NCBI GenBank assembly: GCA_028274465.1
Contig: CM051456.1
Span: 46,002,870 to 46,066,869 of the forward strand
Length of the DNA: 64,000 nucleotides
Reading direction: 5' to 3'
Source of the DNA: Plantago ovata
Lineage: Eukaryota; Streptophyta; Magnoliopsida; Lamiales; Plantaginaceae
In this document: in pieces, positions 35,183-47,904 of the stretch
Position numbering within the stretch: position 1 is the stretch's first letter
How the letters are laid out: each line of letters opens with the position of its first letter
The notes under the pieces: generated by a model
The model's database searches: none
Seen by the model: only the letters and a program-made list of their open reading frames with translations
What the model was told of the DNA's origin: nothing
Made by a program: the position numbers and the translations under genes

Positions 35183-36311
35183 GATTCCTACAAACAGCAA
35201 TTAGTATCTTGTATGACGCAAAACGGACCTATGCATATGTAAATGTACGAGCGAACAAACGAGCAATATTTACAACAATCCAACTCCTCAAAAACCAAAT
35301 GCCTAGTCTAGCTACTTCATCACGTAACATATCAATGTAACTACTACAATAACATATAACATTATGCTCTTGCTAAACAACAAATGCCTTGAATCACAAG
35401 GCTCAATTCATACCATCGTAACAAAAATCTAACATCATAAATCCTCAACTCCATCAATCATTCATTCTACCATTACATCCACCATTATCATATCAACAAA
35501 CACATGTTTAAACATGGAATGAAAGTAAAAGATACATTTACTAACAAGATATATCATCTAATAGCAAAAAATCTCAAACCAACAAACCAAGCCTAATTGA
35601 ACATGCAATTGATAATGAATAACGTTTCTAATCACATAAATCATCAACCCATACATCATACAAGCTTAATTGAAGCATAAATCAAAAAACCCCCAAATTT
35701 GAAAAATTAGGGTTCATGTGAGATTACCTCAAATCCGAAGATTGAATGAACTAGGAAGAAATTTGTTCGGGTGAAAAGAAAGAGCACGTAACGGGCTTCG
35801 ATTGAAGCTAAAGAACACACAATTTGATGGAAATATGAAGAAGTTATGAAGGTTTGAAGATATTTTGAAATTGGAGTAATTTTTGGAGTTTAGATGATGA
35901 AGATGGAGAAAAATGAGTGAAATTGGGGAAGAACCCCGATTTTAACTCTGCAGGTTTTGGGGCGAGTCGCCCCACGCATGGGGCGAATCGCCCCGCGCGT
36001 CCATAACGCGCGCGCTCTGGACTCGTAGGACGATTCGCCCCCCACCTCCTGAGGTGGGAAGACGATCTTTTCGAAAAAAATATGCGGTTTTTAGTCCCCG
36101 AAAACCATTTTTCTCACAAAATTACTCGAAAAATCTCACTCAAACATAACATAAGCACATACGACACAGAGACGAACAAATTCACATATGAAAAGCAAAT
36201 TGTTCAAGTATGAATGCATGCAATAAAGCGGTAAAGAAAGCGATAAAAACTCCGGGTTGCCTCGCGGACAGCGCCATTGTTTAAAGTCTTTGACTCGACT
36301 CCTATCTGCGC
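35183..36311 (-). promoter_or_regulatory. Spacer between gag-protease and ORF2 of gypsy B: GC palindromes and putative 5' UTR intron
   Basis: Minus-strand order: a GC-rich block with GGGGCGA/TCGCCCC palindromes (about 36055-35950), a leader ending GGATTTGAG, a GT...AG interval 35727-35188 (about 540 bp, ending TTTGTAG), then GAATC and the ORF2 ATG. The same arrangement is kept in gypsy C. Confidence 0.55.
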
Positions 36312-38471
36312 CTAGCTCTTCTTTTTGAGGGTACTATGCTTCCCCTTCATGGATCTCCTCCTCATGCCTCGAACCTGTGAATAAGAATGAACATAGACAT
36401 CAAGACCACGATAGTCAACAGTATGAGAAGTATCAGGTAGATCAGGTGGATCAGATATGGCTCGCAACACATGTTGCTTGCCATCTACTTCAATAGTGCA
36501 AGTCCTTCGGTAGATGTCCATCACGGAGCGTAGCTTAGTCAAGAACGTTCGTCCCAAGAGAATGACATCCCCCGTCCCAGGTGTAGACGCCGGCATAACT
36601 ACAAAATTGGTGTATACAGAAGCTTCACCAATCTTGACCAACACATTTTTCACAACGCCTTCGGGTCTCACAAAGGATCCATCCGCCAGTTGCACAATGG
36701 CCTTATGCGCAGATAGTTTTCCAAGGCTACTCTTCTCGAACACGTTCAAAGGGAGCACATTAGAGTAGGATCCCGTGTTTAGTGTGGCACGGACATCTTC
36801 AAGCTCACCAATCCCGACCTTAACATCGAAACTTTGAGGGAGTGGCTCGGGATCCTCTTGCTCCTCCTCACTCTCGTCAGAACCAAGGTCCTTCTCTTCT
36901 TCCTTAGCCTTTGGGGGCACTTCCCCCTTGCAACTCTCGCACTTAGCAACCTTCTTGATGGTCATTTCAACAGGTAGATCACCCACCAAGGTAATGGACA
37001 TCGACTTCTCAGTGTTGCTAGGCAGCTTGCCTTGCTCCCTACTTGCTCCTCGGTCGATCAACTCTTGCATCTTTTGATGGGCAAGCCTAGTTCTCTCTTC
37101 CAACCTATCAAGCCTTGCCCTAGTCTTCTCAGAATCTTCTTCATAACGTTTGAGAAAACTTTGGGTGTGATCAACCATCTTTTGCAAGTTCTCCATCAGT
37201 TGAGTCGACTTCGACTTCAGTGGCTCTTTCGGAGCGGGGTTTTCGCAGTGATCATTACCATAGTTAAGCCTACTACGGTCTTGGTTAGGGCCATAAGTTT
37301 GGCTAGCCGGTGCATATCCTTGATTGTTTCGGAATCCTCTTCTCCAAAATCCACCTCGAGGATTCCTACCATCTTGTCCGGAGCTAGCTTCTTGAGTACC
37401 AAACTCCGTAGCAAAGGCTTCCTCTTCGCCTCCTTGAGCCCAGTTGCCATCATCATACGCAAGCTCCGATCTACACATATGAGCTCCATGTCCATAGTTC
37501 TTGCATATTCGGCAAACTTCGTTTGAAACAGTTGTTCCAGTGGCGCTCTTGAGGACTTGCTTCAATTCGTTGGTAAAGCATTCGAATTGATCCCCATTCC
37601 CCCTATACATAGGGGCTTCTTGAGTCGGTGGAGCTTCAGGTCCACGTCTCCTAACCATTGCTCTTGGGTCCTTGAACTGCGAACCCTTAGCAACCCTTTC
37701 GAAAACTGCCCAGACGGCTTCTGCTGTTTCCTCCCAAATATTGCCTCGGCATTGGAAATCCACCAATTGTTGGTTCTCGAAGGTTAGTCCATTGTAGAAG
37801 TGTTGGACTAGGTCAGAAAGCTCAAAACCATGGTGAGGGCACTTGTTCGTGAGATCTTGGAACCTCTCAAACGCGGTGTAGATGGTCTCATCATAGTCCT
37901 GTTTGAATCCATTGATTTGTGCCTTTAGCGCGGTAGTCAAGGTGTGAGGGAAGTATTTTTCCATGAAAGCTGAAAAAACCTTCTCCCAAGTGTCCAGCGA
38001 GCCTGCTGGTAGAGAACTCAACCATGACTTGGCTCTGTCGCCAAGCCCCATAGCAAAAACCTTCATCCTCAACTCATCCGTTGTTATTTCAGCTCCGGGT
38101 CGTGGGAGTTGGTTGACGAAATCATCGATATCGTGCAAGTACCCCATCACATCTTCCCTTGATAAGCCATAGAACCTCGGAAGTTGTTGGAATGCGTGGT
38201 TCTTGATTTCCAGATCTCTAGTTGCAGGCGAAAGAACAATCGTCGGTCCCCTCATACGATCCTTGGAGGGTTGAACCCATGCTTTCAGTGGTCTAGCTTC
38301 TGCCATTCCGTTGATTTCCTTGAAAAGACTGTGTAGAGATTCAGAGAAATCGGTATCCTCTATTTCCTCTAGCTCACGCCTTTGAAGTAGTCGCCTTCTT
38401 TGGTGGTAGACTCTGTCGATCTCAGCAATTGAATCAGCAAGCGGTGTTCTTCTAGATCATGTATGTGGCAT
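36312..38471 (-). pseudogene. gag-protease gene of gypsy B (one early stop, protease D-to-N)
   Basis: The longest ORF starts at Met 38306 (664 residues). The family start, as in C, is the ATG at 38471, followed here by a stop at codon 5 (TGA at 38459-38457). Order: capsid-like region (QQLPRFYGLSREDVMGYLHD, AFMEKYFPHTLTTALKAQI), zinc knuckle C-x2-C-x4-H-x4-C (CRICKNYGHGAHMC, near residue 270), a Gly/Asn-rich linker, a coiled-coil stretch (KRYEEDSEKTRARLDRLEER), an acidic linker, then a retropepsin-like domain with LNTGSYSNVLP where the active site should be D-T-G, and ILLGRTFLTKLRSVMD as the later hydrophobic-Gly motif. The protein ends with a basic tail (KGKHSTLKKKS). No RT follows. Confidence 0.88.
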
Positions 38472-38595
38472 ACACTATCTGTAACAGACTAGGAAAGCAG
38501 TATCAGATAGAGATTAAAAAGGAAAACTAAAACTACTAGAATTAGGAATTGAATGCTGAAAATATAAACAAATTAAACAGAAAAAAGGAGTATAG

Positions 38596-38613
38596 TCCCC
38601 GGCAACGGCGCCA
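38596..38613 (-). other. Primer-binding site, tRNA-Asp type (gypsy B)
   Basis: TGGCGCCGTTGCCGGGGA on the minus strand, 3 nt inside the 5' LTR. Confidence 0.88.
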
Positions 38614-38616
38614 ATT

Positions 38617-39889
38617 TGATGATCACGAATTTGTCAGACTCGATTAATCAAATAAATTTTGTTATTTAGCCAAAGGCAATTCACAACTACAACGAAAACC
38701 GTAGTGTACCAGTAGAATAACCTCGAGTGTCGATCTCTAAGGACTATAACTAGCTTTATCAAATCTAATTTAGAATATAAAAACAGCACACGATATAGCA
38801 AAGGTTTTTCTTAACAGATAATGGAGATTGGTGATAGTATGGTCCTTCAAAGCATAACGGGTTAATAATCATGCGTAAATTCCTCGGTTTTGCATGGAGA
38901 TCTTTGATCAATAAATTGTCCTGTTGTAATTATCAAACACTACGAAGATAAAGAGATAGATTGGTCAAAGACTATTAAATTGTCCAATTATGTTCCGTAA
39001 TTATTCAACACTATGAAGATATAGATTTTGATAGGTCAAAGACTATTAAATTGTCCAATTGTGTGCAATAATTAATCAACAATACGAAGATAGAGATTTA
39101 GATCGATCAAAGAAATAAAGCAATAACACGGAGTATAATGCGCGATATAGCCATTATCATAATTATCAACCATTCGCTAAGAATTCACATACTATCACCA
39201 ACGAGAAGTTTAGCTACTCATAGTTGTCATGCAATCAACAGAAATCATAGAAGAAAACATGTTGAAAGATATATAAAAATAAGTAGAAAAACTGTAAGAT
39301 ACAATGTTACCGAAGGTTGTCAGTCTCCGAAGAATCGCGATCTTACAAGCTCCAAACTGCTATGAAAAAGTATCTCCTAAGCTACGAACCCCCAGAACAG
39401 GCTCTGGGAAGTTCCTACCTAAAACTACAGAGAAAGGTGAGAGAATAGGTCTGGAAAAGTATGAAAATCGGAGAAAAACTGAGCAACTATATGTAGTATT
39501 AGAAATAGTGTGGGGCGAAGGACACCACACACCGGGCGAGTCGCCTTCTAACCTCCAGATTCGACGCGTATTTGGATTTTTTCCCCCTTTTCAGACTCGG
39601 TTTCTGACTTCTAGTGGCCTTCTAACCTCCAAATTCGACCCCTAGACTTCAAATCCTATCCGGAAATCTTCAGATACTCCAAATAGGCTTCTAGAACACC
39701 AATTCCTTGTCAACTTCAATATAATTGCCCGGAAATCCTCGTTTTTTAACCAAAACCTGTAAAATAAAAACTAAAGGGAAACGTGACACTATTCTAATAA
39801 AATGCACTAAAATATAGCTAAATTAACATAGAGGATAGCTAAAATAGGTGAAAAAGACCTAAATGAAAGTGTAAAATACACATTCATCA
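38617..39889 (-). repeat. Gypsy B 5' LTR, with deletion of most of the GC palindrome block
   Basis: 1273 bp. Compared with 30999-32323, most of the GC-rich palindromic block is missing around 39543 and replaced by a short stretch (CTTCTAACCTCCAGATTCG) that also occurs a little further along (39617 on). This LTR drives the element, so its upstream promoter region is altered. Confidence 0.92.
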
Positions 39890-39894
39890 AGAAC

Positions 39895-40256
39895 CATCTC
39901 TAGGGAGCGACCACCCTTGGTGGTCTATTGAGGACCTTACGTCAAGGAAATACCCTCAAAGGACAGCTAGGCAAGGTCCTACTCGAGCAATGGATCATGA
40001 GGAAGGCTCGAGCACCTAGGTCGACCACAACCGGTCGGTCACTAGGCGGCCCGCCTTCCCAAAGGATCCATCAAGTCTCGAAATGCCTAAAATGCCCTCC
40101 AAACCCTAGGTCAGATGTTTTGGTCAAAGCCCATGGACCTCCTTAATGGGCTTGGGCCAAAGAAGACTTTAATCTCAGCCGGACACTTGTCACGATCCTA
40201 CACAAAGTGACAATAAAATGCTCTGAGTATATAAGGAGACATCATTCATTACCCAA
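39895..40256 (+). repeat. Gypsy D 5' LTR, second piece, with TATA box
   Basis: Resumes after gypsy B and its AGAAC copy and matches 60744-60990. It continues past the point where the 3' LTR is cut by copia F. A TATATAAG box at 40228-40235 would be the core promoter. Gypsy E starts at 40257. Confidence 0.88.
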
Positions 40257-41458
40257 TGATGAACCGGAATTTGTCAGATTCTAATTAATCAAATAAATTT
40301 GTATTTAGCCAAAGGCAATTCACAACTACAATGAAAACCGTAGTGTAGCAGCAGAATAACCTCGAGTGTCGATCTCTAAGGACTATAACTAGCATTATCT
40401 AATCTAACTTAAAATATAAAATCAACAAACGACTTAGCACAGGTTTTTCTTATCAGATAATGGAAGTTAGTGATAGTATGATCATTCAAAGCATAGCAGG
40501 TTAATAATCATGCATGAAGTACCCGATCGTTTTGCATAGAGATCTTTGATCAATGAATTGTCTAATGTGTTCCGTTATTATTCAACACTACGAAGATAGA
40601 GGGCTTAGATAGATCAAAGTAATAAAGCAATAACTCAAAGTCTGATTCGCTTTACCGCCATCATCATAATTATTAACCCTTCGCTAAGAAATCACATACT
40701 ATCACCAACGATAAATTTAGCTACTCATAGATGTCATGCAATCAACATAAATCATAGTAAGATTGAATGAAAACATGTTGAAAGATAAATAAATATAAAT
40801 AGAAAAAATCTGAGATACAATGTTACCGAAGGTTGTCAATCTCCGAAGAATCGCGATCTCACAAGCTCCAAATCGATAAGAAAAAGTATCTCCTATGCTA
40901 AGAATCCCCAGAACAGGCTCTGGAGAATTCCTACCTAAAACTAATGAGAAAGGTGTGAAAAAAGGTCTGAGAAAATATGAAAAACGGAGAAAACTGAGCA
41001 ACTATATATAGAGGTTCAGAATGTGTGGGGCGAGTCGCCCCACACACCGGACGAATCGCCTGGTGTGGGGCGAACCGCCCCACGTCTCGGACGAATCGCC
41101 TGGGAGGTCCAGTCGGCAGGTGACGCAATTTCGACGTGTTTTTGGATTTCTTTTCCTTTTCGGGCTCGGTTTTTGCCTTCTAGTGACCTTTTAGCCTTCA
41201 GACTCGACCCCTAGACTTCAAATCCTATCCGGAATCTTCTAGATACTCCAAAAATGTCCCCGGAACACCAATTCTTCGATCTCTTCAATATAATTGCCCG
41301 GAAAACCACGTTTTTCACCCAAAACCTGTAAAATGCAAACTAAAGGGAAACGTGACACTATTCTAATAAAATGCATTATAATATAGCTAAATTAACATAG
41401 AGGATAGCTAAATTGGTGAAAAAAGACTCGAATGAAAGTGTAAAATACACGTTCATCA
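40257..41458 (-). repeat. Gypsy E 3' LTR
   Basis: 1202 bp, related to the A and B LTRs, with a minus-strand TATA near 41010 and a GC palindrome block 41018-41105. Confidence 0.9.
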
Positions 41459-42954
41459 AACTCCCCAAACCGAACCTTTGCTTGTCCTCAAGCAACTAAG
41501 CTAGACTCTAATGCAACAAAAAATGCAACACAAAAATGGAGTCTCATGCCAAATGAAATGAACTAATCTATTGAATCTATCAAAAAACATATGAACAAAA
41601 ACCACACAAATCATAACATGGATATTGGTTGAATAATGCCTCGATTGACTCATACACATTCACTAAGCACTTATGTCAAGCAAGATAGTCTCTCGTAACA
41701 TTCTCTACCTGGACCTAGTCAGTGACGACGTAATGAAACATGTTAAAATACGAATGGTTGTCCCGTGCCTATGAAACTGAGGACTTACTTCTGTTCACCA
41801 AGTTAAGACTTTTCTCCAAAGAGGTCGAACCAATACTGGCTCTCATCAAACGAATGAGGGTTCCCTAAAAAAGATAACACTCCCCTATTCTACCCATCTC
41901 TCAAGCAAAGCCTTAAACTATTCACCACTTCCTGAATGGCAGGACGAGGGTGGTCTAGAACAGATGACACTCAAACAAACAAAAGACAAAAATTACAACT
42001 CGATTACAAACATTACATGAATTGGAAAACGAGACAAACACTTTGCTAAACTGCTTTTTGGCTTTTTGTTTTTACCCTTCTTTGCTTTTTTGGGGTCTTT
42101 TCTCTTTTTTTCTTTTTTTTCTTTTCCAAATTTTTTTTCTTTTTTTTTTCCTGGAATTTTTTCGTTTCCTTTTTTTTTCGATTTTTTTTTAGCCAGCAGT
42201 AGCACAACGAAAAAGAAACAAAAATGACACACAAACAACCTCCCCAAACCTATTCGAAAGAATAGGTTGGATTACAAACTTTACGAAAAAGGAAAATAAA
42301 CTCACAACACACACTAAAAATCGAAAAACAAGTCTAATGAAAGTGTAACCCCCTCCCCAAACCTATTCGAAAGAATAGGTTGCAAACAAAGGATCACACA
42401 ATCTCACACTACCTCCTTCCTAAGCATTTAGCAATCTCAAAGCAAGGTGAAGAATTGTTGCCTCTTAGGTACATAATTACTCGGGAAAACAACCATAAGA
42501 TCCTAACATGCATCATCCTATTATAAAGGCCTTCGTGAACCGCAGTAGAGAAAACACCACTAAGTGATGTCGAGACTACCAAGCTTAACTAAGTGCAATA
42601 CATAAATGTGACAAGCCAAGTGAGAAAACCCTCAAACAAATTCATAGAGATGAAGCATATGATTAATGTCATAATTAGTTAATCTACCCAATAAAAAAGT
42701 TAAAAAACATTTGGCAATAAACTCCACATAAAACATGCAAGACTATCCTAGGATGAATGTAGTGTATGCAACTAAATACTAAGAGAGCGATAAACGTGCA
42801 AATGCAAATGCAAACGGATAATCATGCAAGGTACTGTACTCATCCTATCAGTGCCAAGCTCCAAACTAACAACACTAGTTCACTTAAATCCCATCCCCCC
42901 TCATGAATTTAAAGCTAGTCCCTAGCAATAAGAAAATGAGGAAATAAGATGTGA

Positions 42955-43845
42955 TACTAGATCTTATCGCGTGGTTTGGCCTCGGTCGGCTGAGTACGCT
43001 AGATGTAAGGTATTGAGATTGCTCGAGGGCCCTCATTGGTGATCATCGGAGCTCGTGGTGGTGGTGGTAATTCCACTAATAGACCGGATAGGACCAACTC
43101 CTCCATCAGTATTCATGGCATCCTCAATGTCCCTATTGTCTTCATTGTCACCACCATCATCACTAGTAGAATTGCGGTGTCTTCATTGTCGAAGAGAATC
43201 CTCAAGATTAGCCGCTGCAGTTATGGAATCTTCCATCCGGTATCTCTCTAATAGCCTGTGAACTGTTGAAGGGGAAAGTGCAGTGGTCTTACAGTCTCCC
43301 TCTCCAACGTTTTACACCGCATGGAAGTTACAGTAAGCTGCTCGGATACTCAGAGGTCTTCTTCTTCTTTGCCCAATGTTGCCCACATTCTCTACGGTTG
43401 ATGCTCCCGATGTCTATATGGTGCTCCCTTTAGAGGCAGTCGAGAGGCACCCCAAAGAGGGGCTGGGTGTCCATTTATGTTTTGGAATCAAGTTAGCGAT
43501 TCGGAACTTCATCACCACTGTCGACTCAAGACTGAATCCGTTGTGGTGAGGCCGCCCCGGTACCTTCCTATTCACTCGAACCTTGCAGTCCTTGTGACAG
43601 ACTTATGTCGTAATATGGTTTCAATCCCTTCGGTGGTACGTGAATAGACATAAGAGTGCTCACTCCTGGTGGATTCTCGTTCCTTCTTGTGGATAACCCG
43701 CTACGTTGTTGCAAAAGCCCATGGCTTGAACGCACCTCTAACGAGATCACTCTCCTCGACATGGTTGTAATCGAACCGCCTCCAATACCTCATTGTAGCC
43801 AAACGGAAGTGCTCCTCTCCCTTTGTGGCATGGTTCCTACAAGTA
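42955..43845 (-). pseudogene. ORF2 remnant of gypsy E
   Basis: Follows the path of B's ORF2 from the GGTTTGACCTCGG-like 3' flank to the CATGGTTCCTACAA start region. It is broken by many frameshifts and shortened, and matches B and C only in patches. The start region lines up with the acceptor and ATG of B and C. It is far more decayed than B, which suggests E is an older insertion or a diverged subfamily. Confidence 0.6.
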
Positions 43846-43904
43846 GCAATTAGTACCTCGTATGACACAATACAGATTTATGCATATGCAAATGTAAGAG
43901 TGAA

Positions 43905-44160
43905 GGAAATCTTGAGATACCAAGCTTTGATAGCCAAATCATATAACAAGCATGTCAAGGAAAGAGACTTCCAAGTTGGAGACTTAGTACTTCGAAGGGC
44001 AGACATTCTCAGCAAAGTCGGGAAGATGCAACCCAACTGGGAAGGCCCGTACAAAGTTGTAGAAGCAAGGTCCAACGGAAGCTACCTTCTCGAAGACATG
44101 GAAGGAAAAAGGCTGAAAAACTCATGGAATACCATCAACCTTCAGAGGTTTTATGCCTGA
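43905..44160 (+). pseudogene. Integrase C-terminus of gypsy D
   Basis: The end of a Ty3/gypsy integrase on the + strand: SYNKHVKERDFQVGDLVLRR, then GKMQPNWEGPYKVVEARSNG, then NSWNTINLQRFYA and a stop at 44160. The GDLVLR...WEGPY...L.RFY pattern is the usual C-terminal part of Tat-type polyproteins. The open frame also runs upstream to 43825, but that part belongs to gypsy E, so the fused start is an artefact of the deletion. Confidence 0.82.
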
Positions 44161-44972
44161 AGTGATGCAGCTTGAAGGAATGTTTTGAAGTGCTTCTGTG
44201 GAAGGCCCGTACCTCTTTTCATAAGAGAAGTTCCTTAATAGACTTAAGGAAAGTCAGATCCCTTTTTGTTTTCAGTTTTAAGAAGCAGAGCACTGCGGAA
44301 GAATGAAAGTATGTAAGAAAACCGGCCTCGAAGCCCACCATTTTACTTGAATTTACGTCAAATCAATACAATGCATCACTTTCACTCATTCAGTTTTCTT
44401 TTAAAGAAAAAACAAGAGAAGCGAAAGATTATCCGATCAGAAGTACTTATAATGGTTAAACTCGACCAGCTCTCCAGAAAATTCGCTACATTGGTTAATT
44501 GAACGGATTATCGACCACATTAAAGGCGCGACGACACATTTTTCTCGAGGAGTGTCATCAATATTGGTGTCTTTATAAAGACAAACAAAATTAGGAAATG
44601 CGATTTGATCGCGATGATCGACCAACAGTAAATTCGGCTAGTCGATAAAAACACTTGTGTTTTTTCTTGGAAAATTCTGCTAGTCGATAAACACACTTGT
44701 GTTTTTCTCGGAGGAAAGATATGGTTGAATGATCACTCCGAAGTGATCGGACACCAAGTGTGTTGCTAATCGGTTGCAGGCAAAGATGGATCTTTCTAAA
44801 TATTTCTAAGTTATACGACATAACTAAAAGAAAGAAATATTATATAAGGAAAGCAATCGAGCATATTCAAAGTGAAAACTTGTTCGTACAAATGCCACCA
44901 AGGGCCGAATGGATTACTTGTTTGAAAGTGAAAGCAATAAAGTTACAACAATTCACCGATCATACTCGGGCT
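44161..44972 (+). other. Non-coding region after integrase in gypsy D
   Basis: No gene. A direct repeat of AATTC(G/T)GCTAGTCGATAAA...ACACTTGTGTTTTT occurs twice near 44629-44665 and 44676-44711. Confidence 0.6.
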
Positions 44973-45000
44973 TCAACGAGTGCGACTGGCGGTGAAGTCG

Positions 45001-45090
45001 CTCTGCGCACCTTGAGGGGTCGTCGCTCCCCGCTGCTCCTTGGCGCTCTGCGCACCTTGAGGGGTCGTCGCTCCCCGCTGCTCCTTGGCG
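45001..45090 (-). repeat. 45-bp tandem duplication in the antisense ORF
   Basis: Two identical 45-bp units starting CTCTGCGCACCTTGAGG (45001 and 45046) encode 15 residues twice on the minus strand, keeping the frame. Confidence 0.93.
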
Positions 45091-47904
45091 CTCTGCTGAT
45101 CTCCCTCTCCATCTTTAGCTCGCGCCTCACTGACGGACTTCTCATAAGTCTTAAGTTCGGGCTCGATGAAGTCCGCGGGGCGACCATGGACCGGAGAGTT
45201 CACGGTAATCCAGTTTGCATTACGAAGTGGAGACTTCTCGAAGGGAAGTATAAGCCCGAGTCGCAGAACGCTGGGTACCCAAGATGAAAGGAGTGGAACC
45301 TTACTCGGGTACGGAGTAGTAGGATCGGCAACCAACTCCCCGAACTCGCAAGCCCGGTGCATCTCGGTCGTAACCGATTCTTGAGCATAGGGAGAGAAGT
45401 CCCCCTTTAAAAGCGGCTTTAGCTCTTCGGTCTCATCAGCATCGAAATCCTCGGGAAGCAGCTTTATGGCCTTGAGCTGATCGACCGCAGCAAAGAAACC
45501 GTCCTCGCGAGCACTATCCCTTACCTCCTGCATATCCATTTTGTAGGAGTCAGACTCCTTGAACGCTCGAGCTCCTTCCATCCTCGTACCCTGGAGAAGC
45601 GACAAGAGGCGATCCTTGAACTTTGTCATGGCGATCGACAAGGTAGAGTAGGCACCCATGTACCCGCTTGTTCGCGCCTTCTCCTTATTGAGCTCCTTCT
45701 CCAAGAAATCAACCCGGGCGAGCGACTTCTTCATCTCCAACTCCGCGGCCTTATTTTTTGACCGCTCATCCGCCAAGTTTTTCTCCAGATCCTCGATCAC
45801 TTTGGAGACATCGGAGTGATCAACAACTATATGGCCATACACCATCGTCAGGTCCTCGAGCTGTGTAACATAAAAGATAGACATGAGATGGAGAAAGCGA
45901 GGAGAACAAAGGGGACTTAGTAAAAATTGGGAACTTGATTCATACCTCGCGCGAGTAGACACTCAGAGCGTGGGCTCGATCGAGGTCAGTCATCTGAATA
46001 TACCTTTTCACCTCAGCATCCCGGTCGACCTCTTTGGATTTACTCTTCTTCCTCACGGGATCGACTAAGGGACCAGATCCATCGAGCTCGAGGATCCTCT
46101 TGTGAGCCGCCGGCCTTTGCGCGGGGGCGTTGCGAGCAGGAGAAGATTGAGCAGGTTGTTTCTCGGGATTCTTTACGCCCTTGCCATGATCGATCGGGCA
46201 AGCAGCCACGACCTCAACATCGTCCGCACGAGGAGCATTCCCCTCCGCACTCATCTTATACCGAAGAGTTGCGGCATTCTTCGGATGACTAAGTGTAATC
46301 TGACCAAGCACCTTGGTGCTCTTCCCAGCTAATCGCGTCTTGCGGCGAGCTTCTTCCTTAGCTTTCAATGTCTCGTTCATTATCCAAGTAAACCAGTACT
46401 CTGCGAAAAAGAAAGAGCGAACAAGTTAGTAAAAAAAGAGCGAATACAGTTAAAAGTGAAGCAGGAGTGATTACGGTTAAAAGCAAAGCATGCAATTTTC
46501 AAGCACAAGTACGAGATGATGGCAAGTTACCAAAAAGATAATCTTTTTCGAAACTTGGTTGAAACCCAGTGTAAACAGGAGCGGACAGCCCGACGAGATA
46601 AGGGAGCGGCTGAAGAACAAGTCCCCAGTAAAAGTATTATTGAGCAAGGTCGCTCTCATTTTCAGCCTGGAGCGCGAGTATGCAGTCGTCCAAAGTCTCG
46701 GGCACTGGGTGTTTCTTCCCTATCGATCCTCGATAAAAACGCTTAGGAACACCTCTGCGTCCTCATCGCTCATACCAGGAAGCTTCTTTTTCTTAACATA
46801 AATATACCTGTGCTACCACCGGTATCCCGAGGACGACGGAGCGTCCTTGATGAACGAGAAGCCGGGGCGACTAGAGAAATAGTAGAAAAACTTATTGCCT
46901 CCACTCATCGACACACGGAATATCTGATTGAAATTCCGAAAGTTGAGCTCGATCCCTTTCTTCTGGCAGTAGACGCCGAAACAGATATGAGTCCCGAACG
47001 AGCTAGGAATCAATTGCCAAGGAGCGATTCCCAAGCTGATTAAAGATGTCGTTAAAGGCATCGCAGAATTGAAGAATCCATCCTCGCTCCAAGGCTAAAA
47101 GATGTACGGCGATTGGGTATAAGGATGTCGATCACATCCTCATCAAGACTGTAGTTAGACCGAATGGTCGGAATCTCCTTCTCGAGCACGGTAGAGGCGG
47201 TGGTCGGAATCATACCGTCCTCGTTGCGCTCGCCCTCAGGGTCGGGAAGATCAACATCTAAAGGACCACGAGTAAATTTCTTCTCGGTGGCCTTAGTGAT
47301 TTTAACTTCATCATCCTCCTCAACCGGCTCAGTCGTCTTCCTCTTCGAGCGATCGGATTTCCTTTTGCCAGCTTTGCTAGAAGCGTCCTCCTGCTCTTCG
47401 ATCACAATGGGAGCGTCCTCTGTTTGATTATCGATCCCGAGAAACTCGAAGTTGATGGTCCGAGGATCTATGGAGTGATAGCTTTGTTTCTTTATCCTCT
47501 CGACCACCATACTTAGCTCGAAACGCCGGGTCATAAAAAGAAACCCCATCGTTCCTTGGAAGGGACGGGGACCTTTTGCTGCTCGGACCAGCTTCATCCC
47601 AATGACTTTCCTCATCATCTGAGGAGATTATCGTCCTCCTCGCGGTTTGGGGAGGGAAGGTAACTCGACGACGTGGCTCCGGAAGAGCGACCTGTAAAGG
47701 GTTAGGGCTAAGAGTATCATCTTCGGAGTCTCCCTCCTCACTGTCTTCATCTTGCTTAGAGTGTTCGCCCTCCTCGAACACTGCAATAGTGGGGACCGGA
47801 CGGTCGGTGTCATCCATATTCTCTACATGGATTTCTAAGGGATCCACTACATCCCGAGCATGGTAATAGCGACCTCCAACGTGAGCAGCTTGCATCATGA
47901 GGTC

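Larger units (their letters stand above)
30999..39889 (-). mobile_element. Gypsy element B, non-autonomous, complete
   Basis: Minus orientation: 3' LTR 30999-32323, 5' LTR 38617-39889, perfect duplication AGAAC (30994-30998 and 39890-39894). It encodes gag-protease (36312-38471) and ORF2 (33863-35182) but no RT, RNase H or integrase. The uninterrupted target is present at about 60738-60755 in D's other LTR, so both boundaries are certain. Confidence 0.95.
40257..43904 (-). mobile_element. Gypsy element E, truncated relative of A/B/C
   Basis: 3' LTR 40257-41458 (starts TGATGAACCGG, ends GTTCATCA), polypurine tract at 41459-41471, two hairpins (42247-42268 and 42360-42381), an A/G-rich tract on the minus strand (about 42050-42190), and a decayed ORF2 (about 43845-42955). 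Sequence related to B's ORF2 intron ends at about 43904, where D's integrase begins on the + strand. Its gag, primer site and 5' LTR are gone, so a deletion took this end together with part of D. CCCAA (40252-40256) is the only remaining duplication copy. Confidence 0.85.

Noticed and set aside
43825..43904. Upstream extension of the integrase open frame
   Set aside because: This part is gypsy E sequence in the opposite orientation; the fusion is a deletion artefact.
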